Source of the DNA: UBA4085 sp964556755
GTDB taxonomy: Bacteria > Acidobacteriota > Aminicenantia > Aminicenantales > UBA4085
Length of the DNA stretch: 64,000 nt
Direction of reading: 5' to 3'
Assembly (NCBI GenBank): GCA_964556755.1
Contig: CAZKXI010000006.1
Location: forward strand, 62,001-126,000
The notes under the pieces were generated by a model. The model was given only the letters and a program-made list of their open reading frames with translations. It did no database searches and was not told the DNA's origin. Positions 38,402 through 46,220 of the stretch are shown piece after piece (the first letter of the stretch is position 1; each line of letters starts with the position of its first letter). Position numbers and translations under genes: made by a program.

Positions 38402-38449
38402 TTGAGATGAATACTTTGTCAATTCACCGAAGGGTTCGGTATGAGCCTG

Positions 38450-38869
38450 CTAGTCTTCGGGAGAGAAGCGGGTGGAGCGGCCCTGCTTGAGCTCGCCGCG
38501 GCGCCTCTTGTCCTCGAGCATCTTCTGCTTGGCCCGCTTGGAGCGCTTGCGCTTCTGCCGCCGGATCTTCTCGATCCGGGCCTGCTCCGCGCTCTCCTCG
38601 CCCTTCTGCTTGGCCTCGATCTTGTCGGCCAGGATGCGTCGGGCCAGGAAGCGGTTGAGTCCCTGGGTCCGCTCCAGCTGGCACTTGACCTCGATCCCGG
38701 TGGGGACGTGCTTGAGGTAGACGCACGTCTCGACTTTGTTGACGTTCTGGCCGCCCTTGCCCTGCGAACGGACGAACTTCTCCACGAGATCGGCCTCCCG
38801 CAGGCCGAGCCTCTCCATGCGCTCGCGCAGGGCGGCTTCCTTGTCGGAGCGGACCGGATACTGGGGCAT
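38450..38869 (-). CDS. Peptide-chain release factor-like protein (GGQ domain)
   Basis: The 139-residue protein consists of a class I release-factor catalytic domain. GKGGQNVNKVET contains the GGQ that triggers peptidyl-tRNA hydrolysis. A strongly basic C-terminal tail follows (KIRRQKRKRSKRAKQK). There is no codon-recognition domain. This resembles ArfB/YaeJ or RF-H-like rescue factors, which free stalled ribosomes. The ATG at 38869 is used because upstream in-frame sequence overlaps the divergent peptidase promoter and has no similarity. Confidence 0.87.
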   Translation of the reverse strand: MPQYPVRSDKEAALRERMERLGLREADLVEKFVRSQGKGGQNVNKVETCVYLKHVPTGIEVKCQLERTQGLNRFLARRILADKIEAKQKGEESAEQARIEKIRRQKRKRSKRAKQKMLEDKRRRGELKQGRSTRFSPED

Positions 38870-38970
38870 GCCGATAGGATATCGCGAAACACCGCCGCTC
38901 TCAACCGCCGCTCCGTTGACGCCCCTCGGTGAAAGCACTACACTCCCTCCCTGACCCGAGGAGGCCCGCC

Positions 38971-40874
38971 ATGTCCAAGCCGATCCGCATCGCCGCCGCC
39001 GCTCTCTTCCTGGCCGCCGCCGCGGCCGGGGCATTCGCCCAGCCGCCCGCTGCCGCCGCCCAAGCCCCCAAGCTCCTGACCGTGGCCGAAGCCACCGACT
39101 ACAAGCAGACGTCCCTGCACGCCGACGTGGTGGCCTTCATCCGCGAGCTGCAGAAGATGAGCCCTCTCCTTCGGGTCGAGACGCTGTGCGTCTCGACCGA
39201 GGGCAAGGACGTGCCCCTGGTCATCGTCGGCAATCCCCTGCCCGCCTCTCCCCTCGAGCCGCGCCAGCTGGGCAAGCCGGTCGTCTACATTCAGGCCAAC
39301 ATCCACGCCGGCGAAGTCGAGGGCAAGGAAGCCGCGCTGATGCTGATGCGCGACATCCTGACCGCGGCCAAGCCGCCCTACCTGGACAAGCTGGTCCTGC
39401 TGGTGGCGCCCGTCTTCAACGCCGACGGGAACGACAAGATCGATCCCAAGAGCCGCCCCGGCCAGGTGGGCCCGGAGATGGGTCAGGGCGTCCGTTACAA
39501 CGGCCAGGGCCTCGACCTCAACCGCGACGCCCTCAAGGCCGAAAGCCCCGAGGTCCAGGGCCTCCTGCTCCGTGTCCTCAACGCCTGGGATCCCGTCCTG
39601 GTCGTCGACTGCCACACCACCGACGGCGCCTGGCACGAGCAGACGGTGACCTACTCCTGGCCGCTCAACCCCAACGGCGACGCCGCCCTGCTGGAGTACC
39701 AGCGCTCCAAGATGATGCCGGCCGTCGACAAGATCATGAAGGATAAGTACGGCGTCCTGGGCCTGGGCTACGGCGGCTATCGCGACTCGCGCGATCCGTC
39801 CAAGGGCTGGATGACCTTCGAGCCCCAGCCTCGCTACATCACCAACTACGCCGGCATCCGCAACCGGATGTCCATCCTGATCGAGAACTACGTCCACGCC
39901 GACTTCCGGACCCGGGTCAAGGGCAACTACGCCTGCCTGCGCGCCATCCTGGACTATTTCTCGGCCAACGCCGCCGAGGTCGTCCGGCTGACCGGAGAGG
40001 CCGACGCCCGAACCTCGGCCCGCGGCCTGGCCCCGTCCGAGAAGGACCAGTTCGGCGTCGAGTTCGACGTCCGGCCTCTGCCCCAGCCGATCACGGTCCT
40101 GGGCTACGTCATGGAGCCCGTCCCGCAAGCCCCCGCGCCGGGCGCTCCGCCCGCGGGCGCTCCTCCGGCCCAGGCCAAGCCGGCCGGAGCGGGCGNNNNN
40201 NNNNNNNNNNNNNNNNNNNNNNNNNNNNNNNNNNNNNNNNNNNNNNNNNNNNNNNNNNNNNNNNNNNNNNNNNNNNNNNNNNNNNNNNNNNNNNNGGCGC
40301 TCCGCCCGCGGGCGCTCCTCCGGCCCAGGCCAAGCCGGCCGGAGCGGGCGGCCCTCCCCCGGGCATGGGGATGCCGCGGCAGATGATGCGTCGCACCGAC
40401 AAGAAGATCACCCACGTTATTCCCTACTGGGCCGACTTCTTCGTCAAGCGGTCGGTGCCGCTGCCGGCCGGGTACATCCTGACCCTTCCGTCCAAGGAAG
40501 TCGTGGACAAGCTCCTCCTGCATGGCCTGCTGGTCGAGCGCTTGACGGAGCCCGCCACGCTCGAGGTCACAGCCTTCAAGCTCAGGGAGATCAAGGGGGC
40601 GGAGAGGATCTACCAGGGGCACCGCATCAACACGGTCAAGGGCGAGTACGTCGCCGTGACCCGGACCTTCCCGGCCGGATCGGTCTACGTCAGCCTGGCC
40701 CAGCCCCTGGCCACCGTGGCCGCCTACCTGCTGGAGCCGGAGTCCGATGACGGGCTGCTGGCTTGGAACTATTTCGACCGCGAGATCGTGCCGCAGTGGA
40801 GCCGGGAGCTGGCCACCTACCCGGTCTACAAGCTGATGAAGCCGGCGGTATTGACCAAGCAGACGCTGCGCTGA
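38971..40874 (+). CDS. Exported M14-family zinc carboxypeptidase (interrupted by assembly gap)
   Basis: GAGGAGG lies 7 nt before the ATG. A signal peptide (AAAALFLAAAAAGAFAQ) is followed by an M14 domain with the HxxE zinc pair in NIHAGEVEGKEA and the third ligand His in VDCHTTDG. A Pro/Ala/Gly-rich linker (GAPPAGAPPAQAKPAGAG) is cut by 100 N. The sequence resumes with the same linker and continues into a C-terminal domain (HVIPYWADFFVKRSV) to the stop at 40874. Both sides read in the same phase relative to the duplicated linker, so the true gene is probably intact. It should degrade peptides outside the cytoplasm. Confidence 0.85.
40141..40350. other. Assembly gap (N at 40196-40295) flanked by identical 55-bp sequence
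   Basis: The 55 bp at 40141-40195 and at 40296-40350 are identical and both abut the 100-N run. That is what two contig ends sharing one overlap look like after scaffolding. It may instead be a real tandem repeat in the proline-rich linker. The gap length is arbitrary. Confidence 0.9.
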
Positions 40875-40916
40875 GAGGCGGCGCGCCCCGGCCAGGCCCC
40901 CGGTCCCGGCGGGGGG

Positions 40917-41738
40917 CTACTTCTTCTTGCGCTTGGCGGCGACGAGATACTTGCCGCAGTTCTCGCAGACGTAGATGTCGTTGCTGCCCTCGATGGCCGA
41001 GCTCATCTCGGTCGAGACGCTGATGTAGCATCCCTGGCAGACGCCCTCGTCCACCTCGGCCACGGCGAAGCCGTAGCGCTCGATAAGCTTGTCGAAGCGG
41101 GTCAGAAGCGCCTCGTCCAGCTCCTCGCGGATCAGGGCCGCTTGGCCGGCCAGGGTCTTGGCTTGGGCCTTGGGCGCCTTCCGCTTCTTCATCTCGAGCT
41201 CCTGCAGCTTCTTCAGCAGCCCGGCCCGGCTGACGATCTTGTCCTCCTGGGGCAGACGCAGCTCGATCTCGGACAGGGCCGCGTAGAGCTCGTTCTTGTC
41301 GGCGGCCTTGAAGATCCGCTCGCGGAACTCCGGCTTGCGCAGGAAGCTGGCCAGGCCGGCGAAGAGATGGTTGAACAGGCCGGGCAGACTGGGATTCCAG
41401 ATGATGAGGATGATGAGGTGGACTTTCTTCTTATCGCCGGCCTCGAAGTCCAGTCCGGCGGCCGAGCGGCCGGCGGCGATGGCCATATCGCCACCGGTGT
41501 CCACTCGGGCGTGAGGAACGGCGATGCCGTCGCCCAGTGCCGTGGAGACGAGGTTCTCGCGGTCGATCAGACGGGTCAGCAGGACCTTCTTGTTGGCGAT
41601 GAGCTTTTGCTTGGCCAGGACGTCGAGGAGCTCCTCGATGGCTTGGACCTTGTCCTTGGACTTGAGGTCGTGAATGACTTGGGGGGGCTTGAGGTAATCC
41701 GAGAAGTGGGAGATCTCCGAGGGGTCTTTCTTGTCCAT
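40917..41738 (-). CDS. PTS EIIA type-2 (PtsN-like) domain fused to a C4 zinc ribbon
   Basis: The protein has 273 residues. Residues 1-150 form a fructose/nitrogen-type EIIA domain with the phosphorylatable His76 in GIAVPHARVD. A charged helical linker of about 70 residues (VSRAGLLKKLQELEMKKRK) follows. The C-terminal 45 residues hold a zinc ribbon with Cys234, Cys237, Cys258 and Cys261 (CQGC and CENC), like the zf-RING_7 domain. EIIA-Ntr proteins regulate rather than transport. The ATG at 41738 has no good ribosome site, but promoter position and homology support it. No PTS transporter is nearby. Confidence 0.85.
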   Translation of the reverse strand: MDKKDPSEISHFSDYLKPPQVIHDLKSKDKVQAIEELLDVLAKQKLIANKKVLLTRLIDRENLVSTALGDGIAVPHARVDTGGDMAIAAGRSAAGLDFEAGDKKKVHLIILIIWNPSLPGLFNHLFAGLASFLRKPEFRERIFKAADKNELYAALSEIELRLPQEDKIVSRAGLLKKLQELEMKKRKAPKAQAKTLAGQAALIREELDEALLTRFDKLIERYGFAVAEVDEGVCQGCYISVSTEMSSAIEGSNDIYVCENCGKYLVAAKRKKK

Positions 41739-41757
41739 GCACGCTCCGTAGTCCCTT

Positions 41758-41786
41758 ATATTACAGGCCTCCCGCCCTCGGGTCAA
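41758..41786 (-). promoter_or_regulatory. Strong promoter of the EIIA/zinc-ribbon gene
   Basis: Reverse strand TTGACC, a 17-bp spacer and TAATAT, 19 bp before the ATG. Confidence 0.65.
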
Positions 41787-41903
41787 CCGAATGGGCCCTC
41801 GAAATCGGTCCTCGAGAGGAAGGCCCCTCGAATCGGCCGACGGCCGCGGCTGGAATCTGGAGCGGCCAGGCCCGCGAGAAACAGGAACGGCCCGCGCCGC
41901 TCG

Positions 41904-42842
41904 TCAACGACCGCGGTCGCCGCTCGGGCTTGATCGCCTGACCCTTTGAACCAGGCCGTAGGTTTCGGCGACTCCCTTGATCCCCACGGCTCGCGAAGCC
42001 ATGGCCGCCCCTGCCTCGGCCGCATCGTTGGCGCCCGCCCCCTCCATCAGGGCTTTAAAAGCCACCGCGGCGAAGACATCGCCGCAGCCGGTCGTATCGA
42101 CCGTCTCGGCCGCCCGCGGGGACGCGATCATCCGGCTCCCCTCGGCCGGGGTCATGGCCAGCACGCCCTCCTTGCCCATGGTCACGAACAAAGCCCTTAC
42201 GCCCAGATCGAAGATCCGCCGGGCGAGAGCTTCGATCTCGCCGCGCTCCGGCCAGCGCTCGGGCCGGCCGATCATGCAAGCGGCCTCCTGCCGATTGGCC
42301 TGCAGGTAGTCGGCCCCGCGGACCCAGTCCGGCCATTCGGGGATGGCCACGTAGTCCCGGTGAGCCCCGACGACCTTGGCCAGGGCATAGGAATGGACGT
42401 CGATCCAGACGGGACAGGCGGCTTGAGACCGGATCGTACGCCAGTCCTCGAGCCGAAGATCGAAGCCGGAGTTAAAGACGAGAAAAAGCCCGTCCAGACC
42501 GGTCAAGCCGGGCAAGACGGCAGCGGGATCCAACGGCGGCACGACGGAGCGGAGGACTTCCTCGCGCTCCTTGAGCGTCTCGCCGTAGCGGAGCTCGACG
42601 ACGTTGCCGGGGCCGGGGACGCAGCGCAGGCCGTCGCGGCGCAGGGTCGGCCAGGCGGCGATAAGAGACTCGACGCCCTCCCGCAGCTGCTCGCCGCAGG
42701 AAGTGAACAAGCGGACCCCGTCGCCCAGCCCGCACCAGACCGCGGCTTGATAGAGGACGCCGCCGATCATGGAGAAGGACCGGCCGTCATCGTAGAGGAT
42801 GCGGTCGGAGGTGATGGTCCCGAGGAGCCCGAATTCGGTCAT
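41904..42842 (-). CDS. PfkB-family carbohydrate kinase
   Basis: The 312-residue kinase has a ribokinase-like fold. The second PfkB signature with the catalytic Asp reads VDTTGCGDVFAAVAF, and ALFVTMGKEGVLA precedes it. The N-terminal GGVLYQAAVWCGLG matches the sugar-binding GG-x-x-x-N-x-A element in a modified form (Gln in place of Asn). The substrate may be a sugar, sugar phosphate or nucleoside. The ATG at 42842 is preferred because the promoter lies just upstream of it. The gene is divergent from the C39-like gene. Confidence 0.85.
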   Translation of the reverse strand: MTEFGLLGTITSDRILYDDGRSFSMIGGVLYQAAVWCGLGDGVRLFTSCGEQLREGVESLIAAWPTLRRDGLRCVPGPGNVVELRYGETLKEREEVLRSVVPPLDPAAVLPGLTGLDGLFLVFNSGFDLRLEDWRTIRSQAACPVWIDVHSYALAKVVGAHRDYVAIPEWPDWVRGADYLQANRQEAACMIGRPERWPERGEIEALARRIFDLGVRALFVTMGKEGVLAMTPAEGSRMIASPRAAETVDTTGCGDVFAAVAFKALMEGAGANDAAEAGAAMASRAVGIKGVAETYGLVQRVRRSSPSGDRGR

Positions 42843-42854
42843 GGCCGAGGCTCC

Positions 42855-42883
42855 ATCGTATGCGAGCCGAGGATCGATTGCAA
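42855..42883 (-). promoter_or_regulatory. Promoter of the PfkB kinase gene
   Basis: Reverse strand TTGCAA, a 17-bp spacer and TACGAT, 12 bp before the ATG. Confidence 0.55.
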
Positions 42884-42952
42884 GGCGCCGGCCGCCTCGG
42901 CTATTCCCAAGCCCGCGGCCCTCTGTTACCATGGGACCGAGGAGACGGCGCC

Positions 42953-43639
42953 ATGGGCATCCTGAGGAGAATTCTGGGCTCGGTATTCGTCATCATCGCC
43001 TTCGTCGGCGGCTGGCAGGCCCGCGGCTGGATACGGCCGGCGGGAAAGCCGGGCGCCACCGCGACCAAAGCCGTCTCGCCCGTCCTCCTGCCCGGCCTGC
43101 CCGATGTCCGCCAGTCCACGGTCTACTCCTGCGGCGCCTCGGCCCTCCAGGCCGTCCTCCAATACTACGGCATCGAGGCCCGGGAAGACGCCTTGATGAA
43201 GGAATGCCGGACGACGGCGGCCCTCGGCACTCAGCCGGAGCCGATGATGAAGGCGGCCCGGGCCAGGGGGCTGCAGGCCACATTGAAAGAGGGACTGACC
43301 CTCAACGCCTTGGAATCAGCCCTATGGCAGAGAATTCCGGTCATCTGCGCCATCCAGGCCTGGGCCGAGACGGATAAGCCGGGCTTCTCCTGGGCCAAGG
43401 CCTGGGAGGACGGGCATTATGTCATCGTCATCGGCATCGACGATAAGTACGTTTACGTCGAGGACCCCTCCCTGCTGGGATCGCGCGGCACCATCCCGCG
43501 GCAGGAGTTCTTGGAGCGCTGGCACGATTACGAAGGAAAACCGCCCTTCGACAAGACCGACCGGGCCTACCGGGCCATGGGCATCTTCATCGAGGGGCCG
43601 GCGCCCGCCCCCCCGGCGGCCTTCACCCCCGTCGAATAG
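42953..43639 (+). CDS. Membrane-anchored C39-like cysteine peptidase domain protein
   Basis: The 228-residue protein begins with one hydrophobic anchor (ILGSVFVIIAFVGGW). The C39/papain-like domain follows, with the catalytic Cys in QSTVYSCGASALQAVLQYYG and the His-containing strand DGHYVIVIGIDDKYVYVEDP. Stand-alone C39 proteins process leader peptides or act as catalytically inactive binders; no peptide substrate gene or ABC exporter is adjacent. GAGGAG precedes the ATG. The TAG stop is the first three bases of a repeat element (TAGGGGTCAGG). Confidence 0.82.
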   Translation: MGILRRILGSVFVIIAFVGGWQARGWIRPAGKPGATATKAVSPVLLPGLPDVRQSTVYSCGASALQAVLQYYGIEAREDALMKECRTTAALGTQPEPMMKAARARGLQATLKEGLTLNALESALWQRIPVICAIQAWAETDKPGFSWAKAWEDGHYVIVIGIDDKYVYVEDPSLLGSRGTIPRQEFLERWHDYEGKPPFDKTDRAYRAMGIFIEGPAPAPPAAFTPVE

Positions 43640-43899
43640 GGGTCAGGTCTTAAGATTCGAGTTTTCTGATAACGCGCCTTATCGCGACGCCAGAATGTGT
43701 CGCCGAGTCTCCCCTATCTCGGCCCACCCCCTAGTCTAAATACCCGTGCCGAAGTATTTCCCAATCTCCGCTGCTAGCCCTCATTCTCCTTCAAATATAT
43801 GTGACCCCGGCATCATGGGGAATCACGCTCCTGAAACGTTACCGTTTGTTGTTAAAATGTAAACAAAATAGTTCGGGAGTTATGTATGGTGTCCCCCTA
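43637..43899. mobile_element. Degenerate repeat element spanning the gap between two stop codons
   Basis: The left edge TAGGGGTCAGGTCTTAAGAT carries the stop of the C39-like gene. The right edge, read on the reverse strand, is TAGGGGGACACCATACATAA and carries the stop of the aldo/keto reductase. The right edge resembles the terminal repeat of the element at 35975-36230 (TAGGGGTACAGTATACGTAA). The interior is A+T-rich with small palindromes (AAATAC/GTATTT, GTGACCCC/GGGG-AAT-CAC) and has no coding frame of note. Its length of 263 bp is close to the 256 bp of the intact element. Confidence 0.55.
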
Positions 43900-44889
43900 T
43901 CTTATGGGGAAGTGGTGCGGGGTGCGCTCTTCGCTGCGGTCGGTGGCCGGGGGCGGCTCCGGCGAAAAGGACGAGATCTCGGCTCTCAGCTCCGGCGTCA
44001 TCGCGACATCCGCCGCGGCCAGGGCGGCCCGCAGCTGGTCGACATCCCGAGCGCCGATGATCGGCGCCGTCACGGCCGGGTGGCTGCCGACCCAAGCGAT
44101 GGCCAGGGAAGCCGGGTGGACGCCCAGGCGCGCGGCGACGCCGGCCAATCGGTCGGCCGCTTCCAGCATCCAGCCGTCCCCATAGCGGACCTGGTAGATC
44201 TTGTGCTCCGTCATCCGTCCCTCGGACGGCCGCCGGCCGACCCCGTACTTGCCGCTCAACAGGCCTCCGGCCAGGGGGCTGTAGGTGATGACGCCCAGGC
44301 CCTCGGCCAGGGCCATCGGCAGGATCTCGGCCTCGGCCTGCCGCTTGAGCAGGTTGTACATCGGCTGCAGGACCATCAAAGGGGCCCAGCCGCGCAGGGC
44401 CGCAAGGCCCAGGGCCTTCTCGACCTGCCAGGCGGCGAAGTTGCTGGCCGCCGGGTACAGGATCTTGCCCTGCCGGACCAGGTCGTCCAGGCCCCGCAGA
44501 GTCTCCTCCAGCGGCGTGCGCTCATCGAAGCGGTGGATGAAGTAGACGTCGACCCGGTCCGTGTCCAGGCGCCGCAAGCTGCCCTCCACGGCCCGCGCCA
44601 GATGGAGGCGCGAGGCTCCCCCGGCGTTCGTCCCATCGCCCGTCGGGAAGTAGAACTTGCTGGTGATGACGACGTCCTCGCGGCAGCCGCGGATGAGGCG
44701 GCCGAGGATCGTCTCCGAAGCCCCGCCGGCGTAGAGGTCGGCGCAGTCAAAGAAGTTGATCCCGGCTTCGCGGCAAGCCCGGAAGAGGGCCTCCGACTCC
44801 GCCTCGCCGGCCTCCTTGCCGAAGGTCATCGTCCCGAAGCACAGGGGCGAGACCCGCACACCCGTCCGGCCCAGAAAGCGAAGCTCCAT
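43897..44889 (-). CDS. Aldo/keto reductase
   Basis: The 330-residue NADPH-dependent oxidoreductase has a TIM barrel. The catalytic tetrad is visible as Asp and Tyr in NFFDCADLYAGGASE, Lys in VITSKFYF and His in VYFIHRFDE. The cofactor region reads ITYSPLAGGLLSGKYG. It resembles the YghZ/Tas-like group that reduces aldehydes and ketones. It follows the lipoprotein-like gene by 16 bp on the same strand. Its last codons and TAG stop run into the repeat element at 43637-43899. Confidence 0.9.
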   Translation of the reverse strand: MELRFLGRTGVRVSPLCFGTMTFGKEAGEAESEALFRACREAGINFFDCADLYAGGASETILGRLIRGCREDVVITSKFYFPTGDGTNAGGASRLHLARAVEGSLRRLDTDRVDVYFIHRFDERTPLEETLRGLDDLVRQGKILYPAASNFAAWQVEKALGLAALRGWAPLMVLQPMYNLLKRQAEAEILPMALAEGLGVITYSPLAGGLLSGKYGVGRRPSEGRMTEHKIYQVRYGDGWMLEAADRLAGVAARLGVHPASLAIAWVGSHPAVTAPIIGARDVDQLRAALAAADVAMTPELRAEISSFSPEPPPATDRSEERTPHHFPIR

Positions 44890-44905
44890 CGGCCGGCGCC
44901 TTCGC

Positions 44906-45487
44906 CTACTCGACGCCGGTCATGACGTTCAGGCCGAGCGACTTGGCGCTCTTGCCCAGCGTCGCGTTGACCACCGTCGTCCCCTTGCGGGCTTGAGTCA
45001 TGGCGCCGTCTTCGGCGGACATGTTGACGATGATCTGCCAGCCGTCGGCCTTGAGCGCCTCGACGTACTTGGCGTAGTCGGCCTCCTCGACGCCGTCAAA
45101 GCCGATGGTCCAGGTCTTGCCCTGGCCTTGGCTCCCGCGCAGGGTGGCGGTGATCTTGCCGCCCTCGAATCTCGGCACGTCGCCGGGGATGTCCTCAGGC
45201 CACTTGTTGCCCCCGGACGAAAGCTCCGCCGTGCCGTCCCCGGACTTGACGGTCAGCTTGTCCCCTTCGAGGGAGACATCGGCCTGGCCCTCGTCGGTCT
45301 TGATCGACATCTTGCCTCCCTTGAGGTCGATGTCGGCCTTGCCGCCGGAAGCCTTCTCCAGGGCGTTCTCGATCATCTTCTCGGCCCGCTTCTCGCTGGC
45401 CCGCTGGCAGGCGCCGGTCAGGACCAAGGCCGCGGCGACGACGAGCAGAAGGGCCAGAAAACCCGCGCTTCTTCGGCTGGGACGCAT
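44906..45487 (-). CDS. Secreted lipoprotein-like protein of unknown function
   Basis: The 193-residue protein starts at ATG 45487 with AAGGAG 7 nt upstream; an in-frame GTG two codons earlier overlaps that site and is unlikely. The leader (GFLALLLVVAAALVLTGAC) ends in a Cys that may be lipidated, though TGAC is a weak lipobox. Residues about 25-70 form a repeated strand pattern (ADIDLKGGKMSIKTDEG, then ADVSLEGDKLTVKSGDG). The C-terminal part (WTIGFDGVEEADYAKYVEALK, then DGWQIIV) looks like a small alpha/beta domain. Similar proteins are annotated as DUF6591-like, but that is not certain here. Confidence 0.65.
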   Translation of the reverse strand: MRPSRRSAGFLALLLVVAAALVLTGACQRASEKRAEKMIENALEKASGGKADIDLKGGKMSIKTDEGQADVSLEGDKLTVKSGDGTAELSSGGNKWPEDIPGDVPRFEGGKITATLRGSQGQGKTWTIGFDGVEEADYAKYVEALKADGWQIIVNMSAEDGAMTQARKGTTVVNATLGKSAKSLGLNVMTGVE

Positions 45488-45578
45488 ATTCACTCTCCTT
45501 TGATCGCTCGTGGGTCCATTGTACCGCTAAGAATCGGGAGACGCCATAGAGAGCCGCCGGATTCATCCCCCCGCGCGT

Positions 45579-45607
45579 TTGACCGGGCCGCCCCTTTCGT
45601 CTACGAT
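45579..45607 (+). promoter_or_regulatory. Promoter of the DUF6305-like gene
   Basis: TTGACC, a 17-bp spacer and TACGAT, 34 bp before the ATG. Confidence 0.55.
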
Positions 45608-45641
45608 AATCGGGTCCGAGGATTCGCAAGGAGCTTTTCCC

Positions 45642-46220
45642 ATGAAGAGAATTCCCTTCTATCTGCTGGCCTCCCTTCTGCTGTCGTCCGTCCCCTTCGC
45701 CGCCGCTCAGACCCCGGCCAAGGCCGAAGCCCCCATCCTGCTGACCTCCTGCGGCCAGAGCCCCGGCGTCGGCATGCTCAGCGTCATCCTCAGGAAAGTC
45801 GGCCTCGTCTATGACCTCAACCCGCTGGCCGCCCCGGCCGACCTCAAGGCCAAGCCCTACAAGACCCTGATCGTGGTCATGGGCGCCAGCCTCAAGGGCA
45901 TGGGCGCCGCCGGCATCGCCATCGAGGACGAGCTGAAGCGGACGGGCGCCCTCATCGACGAGGCCCGCAAGCTGAAGATGAAGGTCATCGGGGCCCACAT
46001 CGAGGGCATGAAGCGGCGGGCCCAGGGCGCCGACGCCGGCGATACGACCGACGAGCAGTCGATCGATGCCGTGGCCCCCCGGGCCGACATCCTCCTCGTC
46101 TGGAAGGACGGCAACACGGACGGCCGCTTCACCGCCATCGCCAAAGCCAAGAAGCTGGCCTTGATCGAGTTCGCCAAGCAGCTCGATATGGTCAAGGAGT
46201 GCGAGACGATCTTCAAGTGA
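45642..46220 (+). CDS. Exported DUF6305-like protein
   Basis: The 192-residue protein has a signal peptide (LLASLLLSSVPFAAAQ) and AAGGAG 8 nt before the ATG. The mature part has PILLTSCGQSPGVGM at its start, then TLIVVMGASLKGMGAAGI, then IGAHIEGMKRRAQGAD. These features match my memory of the DUF6305 family, whose function is unknown. The Rossmann-like alternation and the SLKGMGAAG loop hint at ligand binding. The gene ends tail-to-tail with the M28 peptidase, overlapping it by 8 bp. Confidence 0.65.
   Translation: MKRIPFYLLASLLLSSVPFAAAQTPAKAEAPILLTSCGQSPGVGMLSVILRKVGLVYDLNPLAAPADLKAKPYKTLIVVMGASLKGMGAAGIAIEDELKRTGALIDEARKLKMKVIGAHIEGMKRRAQGADAGDTTDEQSIDAVAPRADILLVWKDGNTDGRFTAIAKAKKLALIEFAKQLDMVKECETIFK

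Noticed and set aside
40141..40350. A true frameshift in the M14 peptidase
   Set aside because: The apparent phase change comes from the arbitrary 100-N length; both sides are in phase relative to the duplicated 55 bp.
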